A stretch of DNA of 61,066 nucleotides, taken from the NCBI GenBank assembly GCA_945862065.1, contig CAMAWT010000017.1:1-61066 (forward strand). Direction: 5' to 3'. Positions within the stretch are counted from its first letter, which is position 1, and the number at the start of each line of letters is the position of its first letter. The stretch comes from Flavobacterium psychrophilum (GTDB lineage Bacteria > Bacteroidota > Bacteroidia > Flavobacteriales > Flavobacteriaceae). Positions 54,577-61,066 of this stretch are shown here, in pieces. The translations under genes and the position numbers were made by a program. The notes below the pieces were generated by a model, which saw nothing but the letters and a program-made list of their open reading frames with translations, ran no database searches and was not told the DNA's origin.

Positions 54577-55143
54577 TTAGAAATTCAAAGTGATATTCAA
54601 TTCAAACTCGTCATTGATCGCTTTGTCTCCTAAGCTATCAAAAAAGCTACCTGAACCATATTTGATTCCGAATTTTGTACGGTCAATTTTGAAAGCTGTT
54701 GTAGCTGTATTTTTAGCAAAAACTAAATCAAATTTTACTGATTCGGTTACATTTTTAATGGTTAAATCGGCAGTTACAGAATAGGTTCCGTTTCCTTTTT
54801 CACCAATTGATTTAAAAACCAACGTTGCAGTTGGAAATGTTTGAGCACCAAAAAAGTCATCAGCTTTTAAGTGTCCTTCAAGACTTTCTTTACCTTGACC
54901 TGCTTTTAAGTCGGTTACGTTGATGCTATTCATATCAACGGTGAAATTTCCACCAGCTACTTTTTTACCTTTAAAAATAAGGTTTCCTTCTTTGAACGAA
55001 ATTGTTCCTGCATGCGATCCTGTTACTTTTTTACCAACCCAAGTAATAGCGCTTTTTTCTGTGTTGATTTTTTTAGTTTGTGCCGTTGCAATTGTTGCAA
55101 TTGTCATTAAAACAGCTGCTGCAAATAATTTAAAATTTTTCAT
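54577..55143 (-). CDS. YceI family polyisoprenoid-binding protein
   Basis: The ATG at 55143 starts a signal peptide (MKNFKLFAAAVLMTIATIATAQ); the 43 codons upstream in frame are excluded. The 188-residue protein is a lipocalin-like barrel with INTEKSAITWVGKKVTGSHAGTISF, a LEGHLKADDFFGAQTFPTATLVFKS block and KFGIKYGSGSFFDSLGDKAINDEFEL at the end, all YceI signatures. The family binds isoprenoid lipids such as quinone precursors in the periplasm. It lies 25 bases after the nitroreductase gene on the same strand, hinting at a common transcript with marR and the nitroreductase. Confidence 0.93.
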   Translation of the reverse strand: MKNFKLFAAAVLMTIATIATAQTKKINTEKSAITWVGKKVTGSHAGTISFKEGNLIFKGKKVAGGNFTVDMNSINVTDLKAGQGKESLEGHLKADDFFGAQTFPTATLVFKSIGEKGNGTYSVTADLTIKNVTESVKFDLVFAKNTATTAFKIDRTKFGIKYGSGSFFDSLGDKAINDEFELNITLNF

Positions 55144-55168
55144 AATAATTGATTTTTTAGAGTTTTTG

Positions 55169-55801
55169 TTATAATTTGATAAATAAATTCGAAATTGATT
55201 TACGAACTTTAGCATAGTGTTGGGTTTCATCTTCTTCATGTCTGTAACCAATAGTGGCAACAAGCGACGCATTTAAACCCAATTTGTCTAATCCTAAAAT
55301 TTCGTTGTATTTTTCTGGAACAAAACCTTCCATTGGCGTAACATCAATTTTTAATTCGGCTGCTGCAGCCAATAAATTGCCCAATGCTAAATAGGTTTGT
55401 TTTGAAGCCCATGAGTTTCTTACTGGTTCTGGAATCGCGTTGATATTTGATTTCATGAAATCCATATAACCTTGAACTGCCTCTAATGTAATGCCTCTTG
55501 TTTCGATTACATTTTTGAAGTAATCATCAATTTGAGTGTCGCCAACATTAAGTTCATTTGCAAAAACAAGAAGGTGAGAAGCATCAACAATTTGAGCTTG
55601 TCCCCAAGAAACAGGCTGTAATTGCGCTCTTAGTTCTGGATTTTCAACAATGATCACTTTGTAAGGCTGTAAGCCATAAGAAGAGCTTGAAAGTTGGATA
55701 GCTTCTTTTAGAAATTCTAAATCGCTGTCTGAGATTTTTTTGGTTGCATCAAATTTTTTGGTTGCATAACGCCATTTGGCATTTTCGTTGAAGTTGCTCA
55801 T
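55169..55801 (-). CDS. NAD(P)H-dependent nitroreductase-family oxidoreductase (NfsB-like)
   Basis: This 210-residue flavoprotein belongs to the FMN-dependent nitroreductase family. It has KWRYATKKFDATKKISDSDLEFL, then IQLSSSSYGLQPYKVIIVE with the conserved SxxxxQPxK pattern that contacts FMN. Further on are NSWASKQTYLALGNLLAAAAE and the PMEGF block (VTPMEGFVPEKYNEILG). NfsB-like enzymes reduce nitroaromatics and quinones with NAD(P)H. The gene starts 7 bases after the marR stop and is followed by yceI after 25 bases. Confidence 0.93.
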   Translation of the reverse strand: MSNFNENAKWRYATKKFDATKKISDSDLEFLKEAIQLSSSSYGLQPYKVIIVENPELRAQLQPVSWGQAQIVDASHLLVFANELNVGDTQIDDYFKNVIETRGITLEAVQGYMDFMKSNINAIPEPVRNSWASKQTYLALGNLLAAAAELKIDVTPMEGFVPEKYNEILGLDKLGLNASLVATIGYRHEEDETQHYAKVRKSISNLFIKL

Positions 55802-55808
55802 AGTTTAC

Positions 55809-56267
55809 TTATTTTAATTGTCTGTATTTTTCTAATAATTCTATTAATTGTGTTTGCTCTATTTTTGACAAATTTTGGCAAAATTGGTTTTCGTTTTCGA
55901 TCACTTTTGGGTCTAAAATTGATAATAAATTCATCCCTTTTTCTGTAATTAACACTTCAATTTTTCTTCTATTATCTGGGCAAACTTTGCGAGTAACTAA
56001 TTCTTTAACAAGTAGTTTGTCTATCAAACGAGTTGTGTTACTGTTTTTAGCAATCATACGTTCTTGTAATAAACACATGTTTGCTGGTTTTCCTTTTTGA
56101 CCTCTCAAAATTCGGAGTACATTAAATTGTTCTCCCGAAAGGTCAAAGGGTTTTAAAAGTTCATTGAACTTGTCATTTATAATGCTTTGGGTGTACAAAA
56201 TACTGAAGATGATTTTTTTAGAATCATCCAAGGCTATACTAGATTTTACAATTTCATCAATCTCCAT
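55809..56267 (-). CDS. MarR family transcriptional regulator
   Basis: The ATG at 56267 gives a 152-residue protein beginning MEIDEIVKSSIALDDSKK; a longer frame to 56369 crosses the promoter region and is rejected. The winged helix contains LSGEQFNVLRILRGQKGKPANMCLLQERMI, a recognition helix KNSNTTRLIDKLLVKELVTRKVCPDNRRK and the wing VLITEKG. Three cysteines (NMC, KVC, FCQ) could sense oxidants or electrophiles as in other MarR regulators, which is inference. It leads a likely operon with a nitroreductase and yceI. Two palindromes cover its promoter. Confidence 0.92.
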   Translation of the reverse strand: MEIDEIVKSSIALDDSKKIIFSILYTQSIINDKFNELLKPFDLSGEQFNVLRILRGQKGKPANMCLLQERMIAKNSNTTRLIDKLLVKELVTRKVCPDNRRKIEVLITEKGMNLLSILDPKVIENENQFCQNLSKIEQTQLIELLEKYRQLK

Positions 56268-56284
56268 TATTGTATAGGTAATAA

Positions 56285-56326
56285 TTGTTGGTACAAATGT
56301 AGCATTATTTTTAGTTGTATATACAA
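56285..56326 (-). promoter_or_regulatory. MarR-type operators over the marR-nitroreductase promoter
   Basis: TTGTATATACAA at 56315-56326 is a perfect 12-base palindrome and TTGTTGGTACAA at 56285-56296 a close copy centred 30 bases away. On the minus strand the TTG at 56326-56324 is 22 bases from TACATTTG (56301-56294), a consensus promoter that both palindromes overlap. Confidence 0.7.
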
Positions 56327-56415
56327 ATGAAATGTTAAAATTTGATTTATTTGAAATATACATTTTCAATTAGTTTAAAATTATTAATTTTGAAGATTAA
56401 TTTTAAATATCAATT

Positions 56416-56727
56416 ATGAATTTATCTCAAGAAGAATGGGCGTTGAAATTAGCTGAAGATGCAAACGCTGTTATATTAGATGTTAGAACCGAAGACGAAT
56501 GTAATGAAGGATTTATTCCGAATGCCGTTTTTAATGATATTTATGGTGGTCAGGCATTTGTGTATCGATTGGATGAATTGGATAAATCTAAAAATATCTA
56601 TGTTTATTGTAAATCGGGAGGAAGAAGCGGGCAAGCTTGTCAAGTGATGAGTCAGTTAGGGTTTGAAAATGTTTTCAATTTGGAAGGTGGTTTCAGTAAT
56701 TGGCAAGGTGACGTTGTGTTGCCGTAA
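56416..56727 (+). CDS. Single-domain rhodanese-like sulfurtransferase
   Basis: This 103-residue protein is a compact rhodanese domain with the active-site loop C65-KSGGRS (IYVYCKSGGRSGQA), preceded by VILDVRTEDECNEGFIPNAVFNDI and ending LEGGFSNWQG. Such proteins carry sulfane sulfur or act in thiol chemistry in the cytosol. The gene is divergent from marR and shares its upstream region. It is followed 128 bases later by a cytochrome c gene, with alternative hairpins in between. A TAATTTTG box at 56385-56392 lies upstream. Confidence 0.93.
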   Translation: MNLSQEEWALKLAEDANAVILDVRTEDECNEGFIPNAVFNDIYGGQAFVYRLDELDKSKNIYVYCKSGGRSGQACQVMSQLGFENVFNLEGGFSNWQGDVVLP

Positions 56728-56740
56728 TAATTTTGCTTTA

Positions 56741-56776
56741 GTAAAGTAACTTCTACTTTACGTTTTGCGTAAAGTA
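56741..56776 (+). promoter_or_regulatory. Mutually exclusive hairpins between rhodanese and cytochrome genes
   Basis: GTAAAGTA (56741-56748), TACTTTAC (56754-56761) and GTAAAGTA (56769-56776) follow each other. The middle segment can pair with either flank, and the right-hand stem extends to 9 base pairs (TACTTTACG / CGTAAAGTA). No T run follows. Confidence 0.45.
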
Positions 56777-56855
56777 CAAATTGTTATTTTCTGATAATTT
56801 ATAAATTAGGCTATGGCTTTTCAACTATTCATTTCACAGATTTAAAACACATAAA

Positions 56856-57224
56856 ATGAAACATTTTTTAGTTATTGTTGCCTTTGCATTTACCGTAATT
56901 TCTTGTGGCGAAAAAAAACAAGATCAAACAGAAGCTACTTCTGAAATAGAAAACCAATCTACAGAATCAGACAAATTTTCAAAAGGAGCTGATTTGATTG
57001 CTGCCAACGATTGTTTAGCATGCCATCAAATAGATGAAAAAGTAGTAGGACCTTCATACAAACAGATTGCTGCAAAATATTCTACCATGGATGAAGCTAC
57101 CTTAGCATCATCAATTATTAATGGCGGAGTTGGAAATTGGGGCGAAGTACCAATGACAGCTCACCCAACTCTTTCTAAGGAAGACGCTACTGAAATGGTG
57201 CGATATATTTTGTCTTTGAAATAG
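56856..57224 (+). CDS. Monohaem c-type cytochrome lipoprotein
   Basis: This 122-residue protein has a lipoprotein signal (FTVISC, lipidated C17). A charged linker rich in glutamate and threonine follows, then a small class I cytochrome c: haem-binding C53-LA-C56-H57 and probable distal ligand M100 in EVPMTAHP, the usual fold with VGPSYKQIAAKY. It would be anchored to a membrane and carry electrons in the periplasm. It follows the rhodanese gene on the same strand. No oxidase genes are nearby. Confidence 0.93.
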   Translation: MKHFLVIVAFAFTVISCGEKKQDQTEATSEIENQSTESDKFSKGADLIAANDCLACHQIDEKVVGPSYKQIAAKYSTMDEATLASSIINGGVGNWGEVPMTAHPTLSKEDATEMVRYILSLK

Positions 57225-57262
57225 TTTTTTTCTTTTTTTAAGATTCATAAACTTATAAATGC

Positions 57263-57358
57263 TAAACCGCGTTAGGGATAGCAGTGAAAAGCCCACAGCC
57301 ACATGAAGCGCCAGCGGAATGTGGCGAGGACTTGTAACGGATAGCCCGGCCAACGCCC
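57263..57358 (+). repeat. Dispersed direct-repeat/hairpin element, copy J
   Basis: It opens ACCGCGTTAGGGATAGCAGT, shared with copy C, and closes CTTGTAACGGATAGCCCGG. The stem has GCCACAT / ATGTGGC arms. It fills the gap between the convergent cytochrome c and alpha-glucosidase genes. Confidence 0.78.
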
Positions 57359-57365
57359 AAATTAT

Positions 57366-59051
57366 TTAATTACTTATTTCTAGAACAATAGCTTCGTAAG
57401 GTTGCAAGGTTTTTTGGAATGAAGTTGCATTGTAATTTGACAACATCACTTTTGCATTTGAGACATCCAATGACGTGTTTATTATTGATTCTTTGTCAGA
57501 AAAATTTAAAGCAATGAGAATTTTTCTATCGTTTGAGGTTCTCAAATAGGCGAAAATAGTTGGGTTTTCTTTGTCAATTATTTCAAATGAGCCGTAGGTG
57601 AGAACGGGCTCTTTTTTTCTTAATTGAACTAATTTTCTGAAATAATTTAATGTAGAATTTTCGTCTTTTTCTTGAGCTTCTGCATTGATTTCAGTAAAAT
57701 TTGGATGTACTTTTAACCAAGGTTTTCCTTTGGTGAACCCAGCATTTTCTGAAGTGTCCCATTGAAACGGAGTTCTACTATTTTCTCTAGATGTTTGTTT
57801 TCTATCTTCAATGAAAGCAGTTGTGTTGCCGCCCATTTCCACTAATTTGGCATATTGGTTGCATGTCTCCACATCATTATAATCGTCTATTGAATTAAAT
57901 CGGATGTTGGTCATACCCAATTCGTCACCTTGAAGATAAAAAGGCGTTCCGCGCATGGTGAAAACAAATGTAGAAAGCATTTTTGAAGATACTTCTCTAA
58001 ATTCGGGTGTGTCGTTTCCAAATTTACTCACCATTCTTGGCTGGTCGTGATTTGCCAAAAAAATAGACAACCATCCTTTATTTTTAAAGGTTTCATCGTA
58101 TTTTTCAAAAATAGATTTGTAGGCTATTAATCCAAAATCATTAATGTGCGAACCAATATCTACACTTTCGAAATGATAGGCAAGATGTAGTTCTTTTCTG
58201 TCTTCATCAACAAATTTTAGGGCAGCTTCAGGAGAATCACCAGCTCCTTCGGCAACCGTCATAGCGTGCGGATAGTTGCTCAATACTTCACGATTCATCT
58301 CTTGTATGTAATCATGTAAATACTTACCATTTCCGTAAAATTTTATTATTTCTTTTCTTTTTCCTATAATTTCTTTTGGTAATTCTGGAAAAGAAGGGTC
58401 TTTGCTGATAAATTCAAAAGCATCCATTCTAAAACCGTCCACACCTTTGTCTAACCAAAAACGCATTACGTTATAAAGCTCTTCTCTAACTTTTGGATTA
58501 TTCCAATTTAAATCGGGTTGTTTTTTCGAAAAATAATGAAGGTAATAAGCGTCTGTTGTGGCGTCATATTTCCAAGCATTGTTGTTTACATCAAACCAGC
58601 TCCAGCGGTAGGGAGGCGTTCCTTTTTCGGCGGGCCACCAATAATAAAAATCTCTGTAAGTATTATCTCTAGATTTTCGGCTTTCTTGAAACCAAAAATG
58701 TTCGTCACTGCTGTGGTTGAAAACCAAATCTAAGATTAATTTGATGTTTCTTTCTTTCATGCCTATCAACATTTCATCAAAATCTTCCATGGTACCAAAT
58801 TCGTTTAAAATTTGGGTATAATCACTCACATCGTAGCCATTATCGTAATTTGGCGATTCAAAAATTGGGCTGAGCCAAACTGCTTCTATACCAATACTTT
58901 GAACATAATCCAGTCGGTTTATAATTCCCCTAATGTCACCAATACCATCACCATTACTATCCTGAAAACTTCTTGGATATATTTGGTAAATGGCCGATTC
59001 TTTCCACCATTTTTGATTGATTTTTGATGTTAAATCTGGACTATTTGCCAT
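57366..59051 (-). CDS. GH13 alpha-glucosidase (oligo-1,6-glucosidase/maltase type)
   Basis: This 561-residue enzyme of glycoside hydrolase family 13 shows all conserved regions: DLVFNHSS at 108-115, GFRMDAFEF with the nucleophile D210, the acid/base E268 in VAEGAG, and ANHDQPR with D336. The opening SAIYQIYPRSFQDSNGDGIGDIRGI is typical of oligo-1,6-glucosidases and alpha-glucosidases. No signal peptide is present, so it acts in the cytosol on maltose or isomalto-oligosaccharides; the exact linkage cannot be read with certainty. No sus-type transport genes are in the window. Confidence 0.94.
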   Translation of the reverse strand: MANSPDLTSKINQKWWKESAIYQIYPRSFQDSNGDGIGDIRGIINRLDYVQSIGIEAVWLSPIFESPNYDNGYDVSDYTQILNEFGTMEDFDEMLIGMKERNIKLILDLVFNHSSDEHFWFQESRKSRDNTYRDFYYWWPAEKGTPPYRWSWFDVNNNAWKYDATTDAYYLHYFSKKQPDLNWNNPKVREELYNVMRFWLDKGVDGFRMDAFEFISKDPSFPELPKEIIGKRKEIIKFYGNGKYLHDYIQEMNREVLSNYPHAMTVAEGAGDSPEAALKFVDEDRKELHLAYHFESVDIGSHINDFGLIAYKSIFEKYDETFKNKGWLSIFLANHDQPRMVSKFGNDTPEFREVSSKMLSTFVFTMRGTPFYLQGDELGMTNIRFNSIDDYNDVETCNQYAKLVEMGGNTTAFIEDRKQTSRENSRTPFQWDTSENAGFTKGKPWLKVHPNFTEINAEAQEKDENSTLNYFRKLVQLRKKEPVLTYGSFEIIDKENPTIFAYLRTSNDRKILIALNFSDKESIINTSLDVSNAKVMLSNYNATSFQKTLQPYEAIVLEISN

Positions 59052-59187
59052 TGTTGTTGAGATTATTTATTTTAGGACTATTTTAAAATGTAAACTACTA
59101 TTTTTTATTAAATTTAATTAAAAATAAAAAGGCAAAATTAACACAATAAAGTCTTTTAGTTACAAAAAAAAGTTCAAATTAATTATC

Positions 59188-59290
59188 TGTTTTTAAACAC
59201 GAATTTCACAAATTTTCACAAACTTTATATGCAACAATCCGTTAAATCTGTGAAATCCTTGGCAAAAAATTTCGCGAAACTCACTTGAAT
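59188..59290 (+). repeat. Duplicated intergenic block, copy 1
   Basis: It runs from TGTTTTTAAACAC through AATTTCACAAATTTTCACAA to TTTCGCGAAACTCACTTGAA and closely matches 59352-59455. It contains the perfect palindrome TTTCGCGAAA at 59270-59279 and short inverted elements ATTTCAC / GTGAAAT. Confidence 0.9.
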
Positions 59291-59351
59291 ATTAACTGTA
59301 AAGTAATGAATAAAAAGTCTTTTTTAAGATAATAAAATCAAAATTATTTAG

Positions 59352-59455
59352 TGTTTTTTAAACACTAATTTCACAAATTTTCACAAATTCTATCCGTAAT
59401 AATCCGAAAGATCAGTGAAATCCGTGGCAAAATATTTCGCGAAACTCACTTGAAT
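59352..59455 (+). repeat. Duplicated intergenic block, copy 2
   Basis: Second copy, 164 bases downstream, with the same order of elements and the palindrome TTTCGCGAAA at 59435-59444. The stretch before each copy also shares an AATAAA-GTCTTTT core, so the duplicated unit may be about 150 bases. The rest of this roughly 500-base gap between GH13 and the acyltransferase shows nothing else. Confidence 0.9.
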
Positions 59456-59516
59456 TTCATTAAGCAAATGCTTATTTTTAAATGTAAATCCTCTTTTAAG
59501 GTATTTGCTAATAATG

Positions 59517-59524
59517 TATCTTTG
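59517..59524 (+). promoter_or_regulatory. TAnnTTTG box upstream of the acyltransferase gene
   Basis: TATCTTTG ends 25 bases before the ATG at 59550. Its position argues against the longer reading frame that would start at 59505 or 59514. No good TTG partner is seen. Confidence 0.5.
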
Positions 59525-59549
59525 CCCTTTTAAAGGGATTAAAGCCACT

Positions 59550-60650
59550 ATGAACACTCTTTCAAAATCGACCCATTACAAAGCTCTAACAGGAATTAGA
59601 GCCATTGCAGCTATTATGATATTTGTTTATCATAATCGGAAATATTGGAAGAATGATTTGCATCCAGAATTATTCCGATTTTGTAATGAGTTCAATCTTG
59701 GTGTTCCTTTATTTTTTGTATTAAGCGGATTTTTAATTGCTAAAAATTACGGAATGCAACCCGCTGCTTCTTTTTCAAATTATACAGCTTATTTGCTCCA
59801 ACGAGTAGTTAGAATACTGCCTCTTTATTGGCTTTTACTTACCTTATATTATCTAGATGCTCATTTTGGAAAGCATCAATTTTCTTTGCAACATTATTTT
59901 TTACTTCAAGGATTTTCTTCCAAACATTCTTTAGATGCCATTGCACAATCGTGGTCTTTAACGGTCGAAATGACTTTTTATGCTGTAGCGCCCTTATTAA
60001 TGTTGATGTTACACAAAAAAATCATCTATTTTATTGGTTTACTTATTTTTATTCTATTGATTAGTTTTTTTGTTGGAGAGTATTGGTTGTATTGTAACGG
60101 AAACCCAAATAGTTATTTGTATCCTTTTGAGTTTATTTTAATGGGAACTTTTGCAGGACAATCGCTGTTTTTTGCAGCTGGAATTGTATTAGCAGAATAC
60201 CCAACTATTTGGCAAAAGCTGCCATTTCAAAAACACCTTACAACCATAGGCGCATTGGGTTTTTTAATTACATTATATGCTATCGGACTTTTTCAAGAGA
60301 GTAGGATAGACCATGGCACCAATCATTGGCAAGGCAAAATTCTTTTCTTTTTTATTTTACCCCTCTTCATTATTATTTTGTTTCAAGGTTTGATGACTCA
60401 AAATTCGTATTTGCAAAAAATGCTTTCTTCAAAATTCATGGTACTTTTAGGCAATGCTTCTTTTGCTTTTTATTTGGTTCATATTAGTTATGTCAATTTA
60501 AAAATCAAGTCGTTTGTTTTTTTTGATGATAGAAATTTTTTACTACTTTGGGTGGTTTCAATTTTACTCTATTATTTATTTGAAAAACCTATTTATGATT
60601 TTTACAGAAAATTTTTAGTAAAATTTCCTTACTATCTGATCAAAAAGTAA
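59550..60650 (+). CDS. Acyltransferase family 3 membrane protein
   Basis: Starting at the ATG at 59550 the protein is 366 residues (MNTLSKSTHYKALTGIRAIAA); upstream starts are rejected because a -7 box lies in that stretch. It has about ten hydrophobic helices. The conserved catalytic-type histidine lies in IMIFVYHNRKYW, and the second motif is FFVLSGFLIAKNYG. The block SWSLTVEMTFYAVAPLLMLML is typical of this O-acyltransferase family (OafA, NodX). Such proteins add acetyl or other acyl groups to surface sugars. The substrate is unknown. It is a single gene with long gaps on both sides. Confidence 0.92.
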   Translation: MNTLSKSTHYKALTGIRAIAAIMIFVYHNRKYWKNDLHPELFRFCNEFNLGVPLFFVLSGFLIAKNYGMQPAASFSNYTAYLLQRVVRILPLYWLLLTLYYLDAHFGKHQFSLQHYFLLQGFSSKHSLDAIAQSWSLTVEMTFYAVAPLLMLMLHKKIIYFIGLLIFILLISFFVGEYWLYCNGNPNSYLYPFEFILMGTFAGQSLFFAAGIVLAEYPTIWQKLPFQKHLTTIGALGFLITLYAIGLFQESRIDHGTNHWQGKILFFFILPLFIIILFQGLMTQNSYLQKMLSSKFMVLLGNASFAFYLVHISYVNLKIKSFVFFDDRNFLLLWVVSILLYYLFEKPIYDFYRKFLVKFPYYLIKK

Positions 60651-60927
60651 GTTATTAATTTATACAAACCATTAAATAAGTATCTATAAAGTCTGTATTT
60701 CTGATATAAACTTCTAGAAATTATCTTTTTGTTAAATTACAACTTTATGGTTCAAATCAAGAATTTAACTCATTGATTGTTAAATTTTTTTAACTCTAAA
60801 ATTATAATCATATTTGTTTTTAATGAGTAATAGTAAAAAACATCGCGTAGGATATTTGTATATTAATAGATAATACTTAAATTGCGAAGCGATTCATATT
60901 CCCCCACATCAATCCATAATTCAAAAG
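60651..60927 (+). other. AT-rich gap before the sprF-like gene
   Basis: This 277-base stretch shows no reading frame or RNA gene. A short G+C-richer patch (CATCGCGTAGG, then GCGAAGCGATTC) lies 50-90 bases before the ATG at 60928. No exact TAnnTTTG box is visible. Confidence 0.4.
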
Positions 60928-61066
60928 ATGAAAAAATTAATTTTAATTCTGTTGTTTTCTTTAAGTACTTTCTCAGTATTTTCACAACAAGACGCGCAGT
61001 ATACACAGTATATGTACAACACGATAAACATCAACCCTGCATATGCTGGCTCACGCGGTGCTTTAA
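60928..61066 (+). CDS. PorP/SprF family T9SS membrane protein, 3' truncated by the window edge
   Basis: Only the first 46 residues are present: a signal peptide (MKKLILILLFSLSTFSVFSQ) followed by QDAQYTQYMYNTININPAYAGSRGAL. This QYTQYMYN-x-NPAYAGS opening is diagnostic of the PorP/SprF family, outer-membrane barrels that help attach or secrete T9SS type B cargo. In Flavobacteria such genes usually sit next to the gene of their cargo, so a large type B gene is expected just outside the window. The 3' end is cut off. Confidence 0.93.
   Translation, partial: MKKLILILLFSLSTFSVFSQQDAQYTQYMYNTININPAYAGSRGAL

Noticed and set aside
55144..55272. N-terminal extension of yceI
   Set aside because: It overlaps the end of the nitroreductase gene, and a clean signal peptide begins at 55143.
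59188..59455. Pair of tRNA or small RNA genes in the duplicated block
   Set aside because: The blocks are AT-rich and do not fold as a cloverleaf. No anticodon arm or TTC-type loop is present.

Overview
The window looks like chromosome of a Flavobacterium-type member of the Bacteroidota (Flavobacteriaceae). The DNA is strongly AT-rich. Many intergenic regions carry the Bacteroidota promoter signature (TTG, then about 20 bases, then TAnnTTTG). There is type IX secretion (T9SS) machinery and cargo: a type B sorting domain at the left edge, a PorD-like gene, an 1800-residue type A cargo protein, and a PorP/SprF gene at the right edge. Core genes (S6-S18-L9, bamD-rpoZ-coaBC-porD-recN) are in the order I associate with this phylum. 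I see no rRNA, tRNA, phage, insertion sequence or CRISPR array.

Layout. 1-9.2 kb: end of a T9SS type B cargo gene, nadC-yihY-DUF2147-priA, the ribosomal operon rpsF-rpsR-rplI, and ligA. 9.4-18.8 kb: a two-gene split 5'-nucleotidase, then dapA, bamD, rpoZ, coaBC, porD-like, recN and fabV. 19.4-24.8 kb: the giant secreted T9SS cargo protein, with an internal duplication of about 765 bases. 24.8-28.9 kb: a glycosyltransferase fused in frame to dephospho-CoA kinase, followed by a histidine kinase/response regulator pair. 29.1-38 kb (minus strand): acyl-ACP thioesterase with two envelope proteins, miaA, an exonuclease/GIY-YIG fusion, a YggS-like PLP protein, DUF1015, 3-hydroxyacyl-CoA dehydrogenase and a Gfo/Idh oxidoreductase. 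38-48.8 kb: pcm, an XRE-Fic protein, smpB, an unusual ABC ATPase with a membrane partner, GNAT, aldose epimerase, an M1 peptidase and yaaA. 48.8-53.4 kb: a TetR-TolC-HlyD-MFS efflux operon. 53.7-61 kb: trpG/pabA, a MarR-nitroreductase-YceI cluster facing a rhodanese gene, cytochrome c, a GH13 alpha-glucosidase, an acyltransferase and the start of a PorP/SprF gene.

Genes that work together: envelope biogenesis (bamD, porD-like, T9SS cargo, sprF); CoA synthesis (coaBC and the coaE fusion) and fatty-acid steps (fabV, acyl-ACP thioesterase); drug export under TetR control, with a perfect 20-base palindrome over the promoter; and a probable electrophile/quinone-stress module under MarR control, with two palindromes over its promoter.

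The most distinctive unexplained structure is a family of at least ten short intergenic elements. Each has a degenerate flanking direct repeat (core GATTGAAGYGGAAA / GATTGYAACGGAAA) around a variable hairpin. They occur only between genes, about once per 6 kb. One of them supplies the spurious upstream part of the pcm reading frame. A second is a 13-unit heptamer array directly in front of a TTG-initiated exonuclease gene. All calls were made by reading the sequence without database searches.
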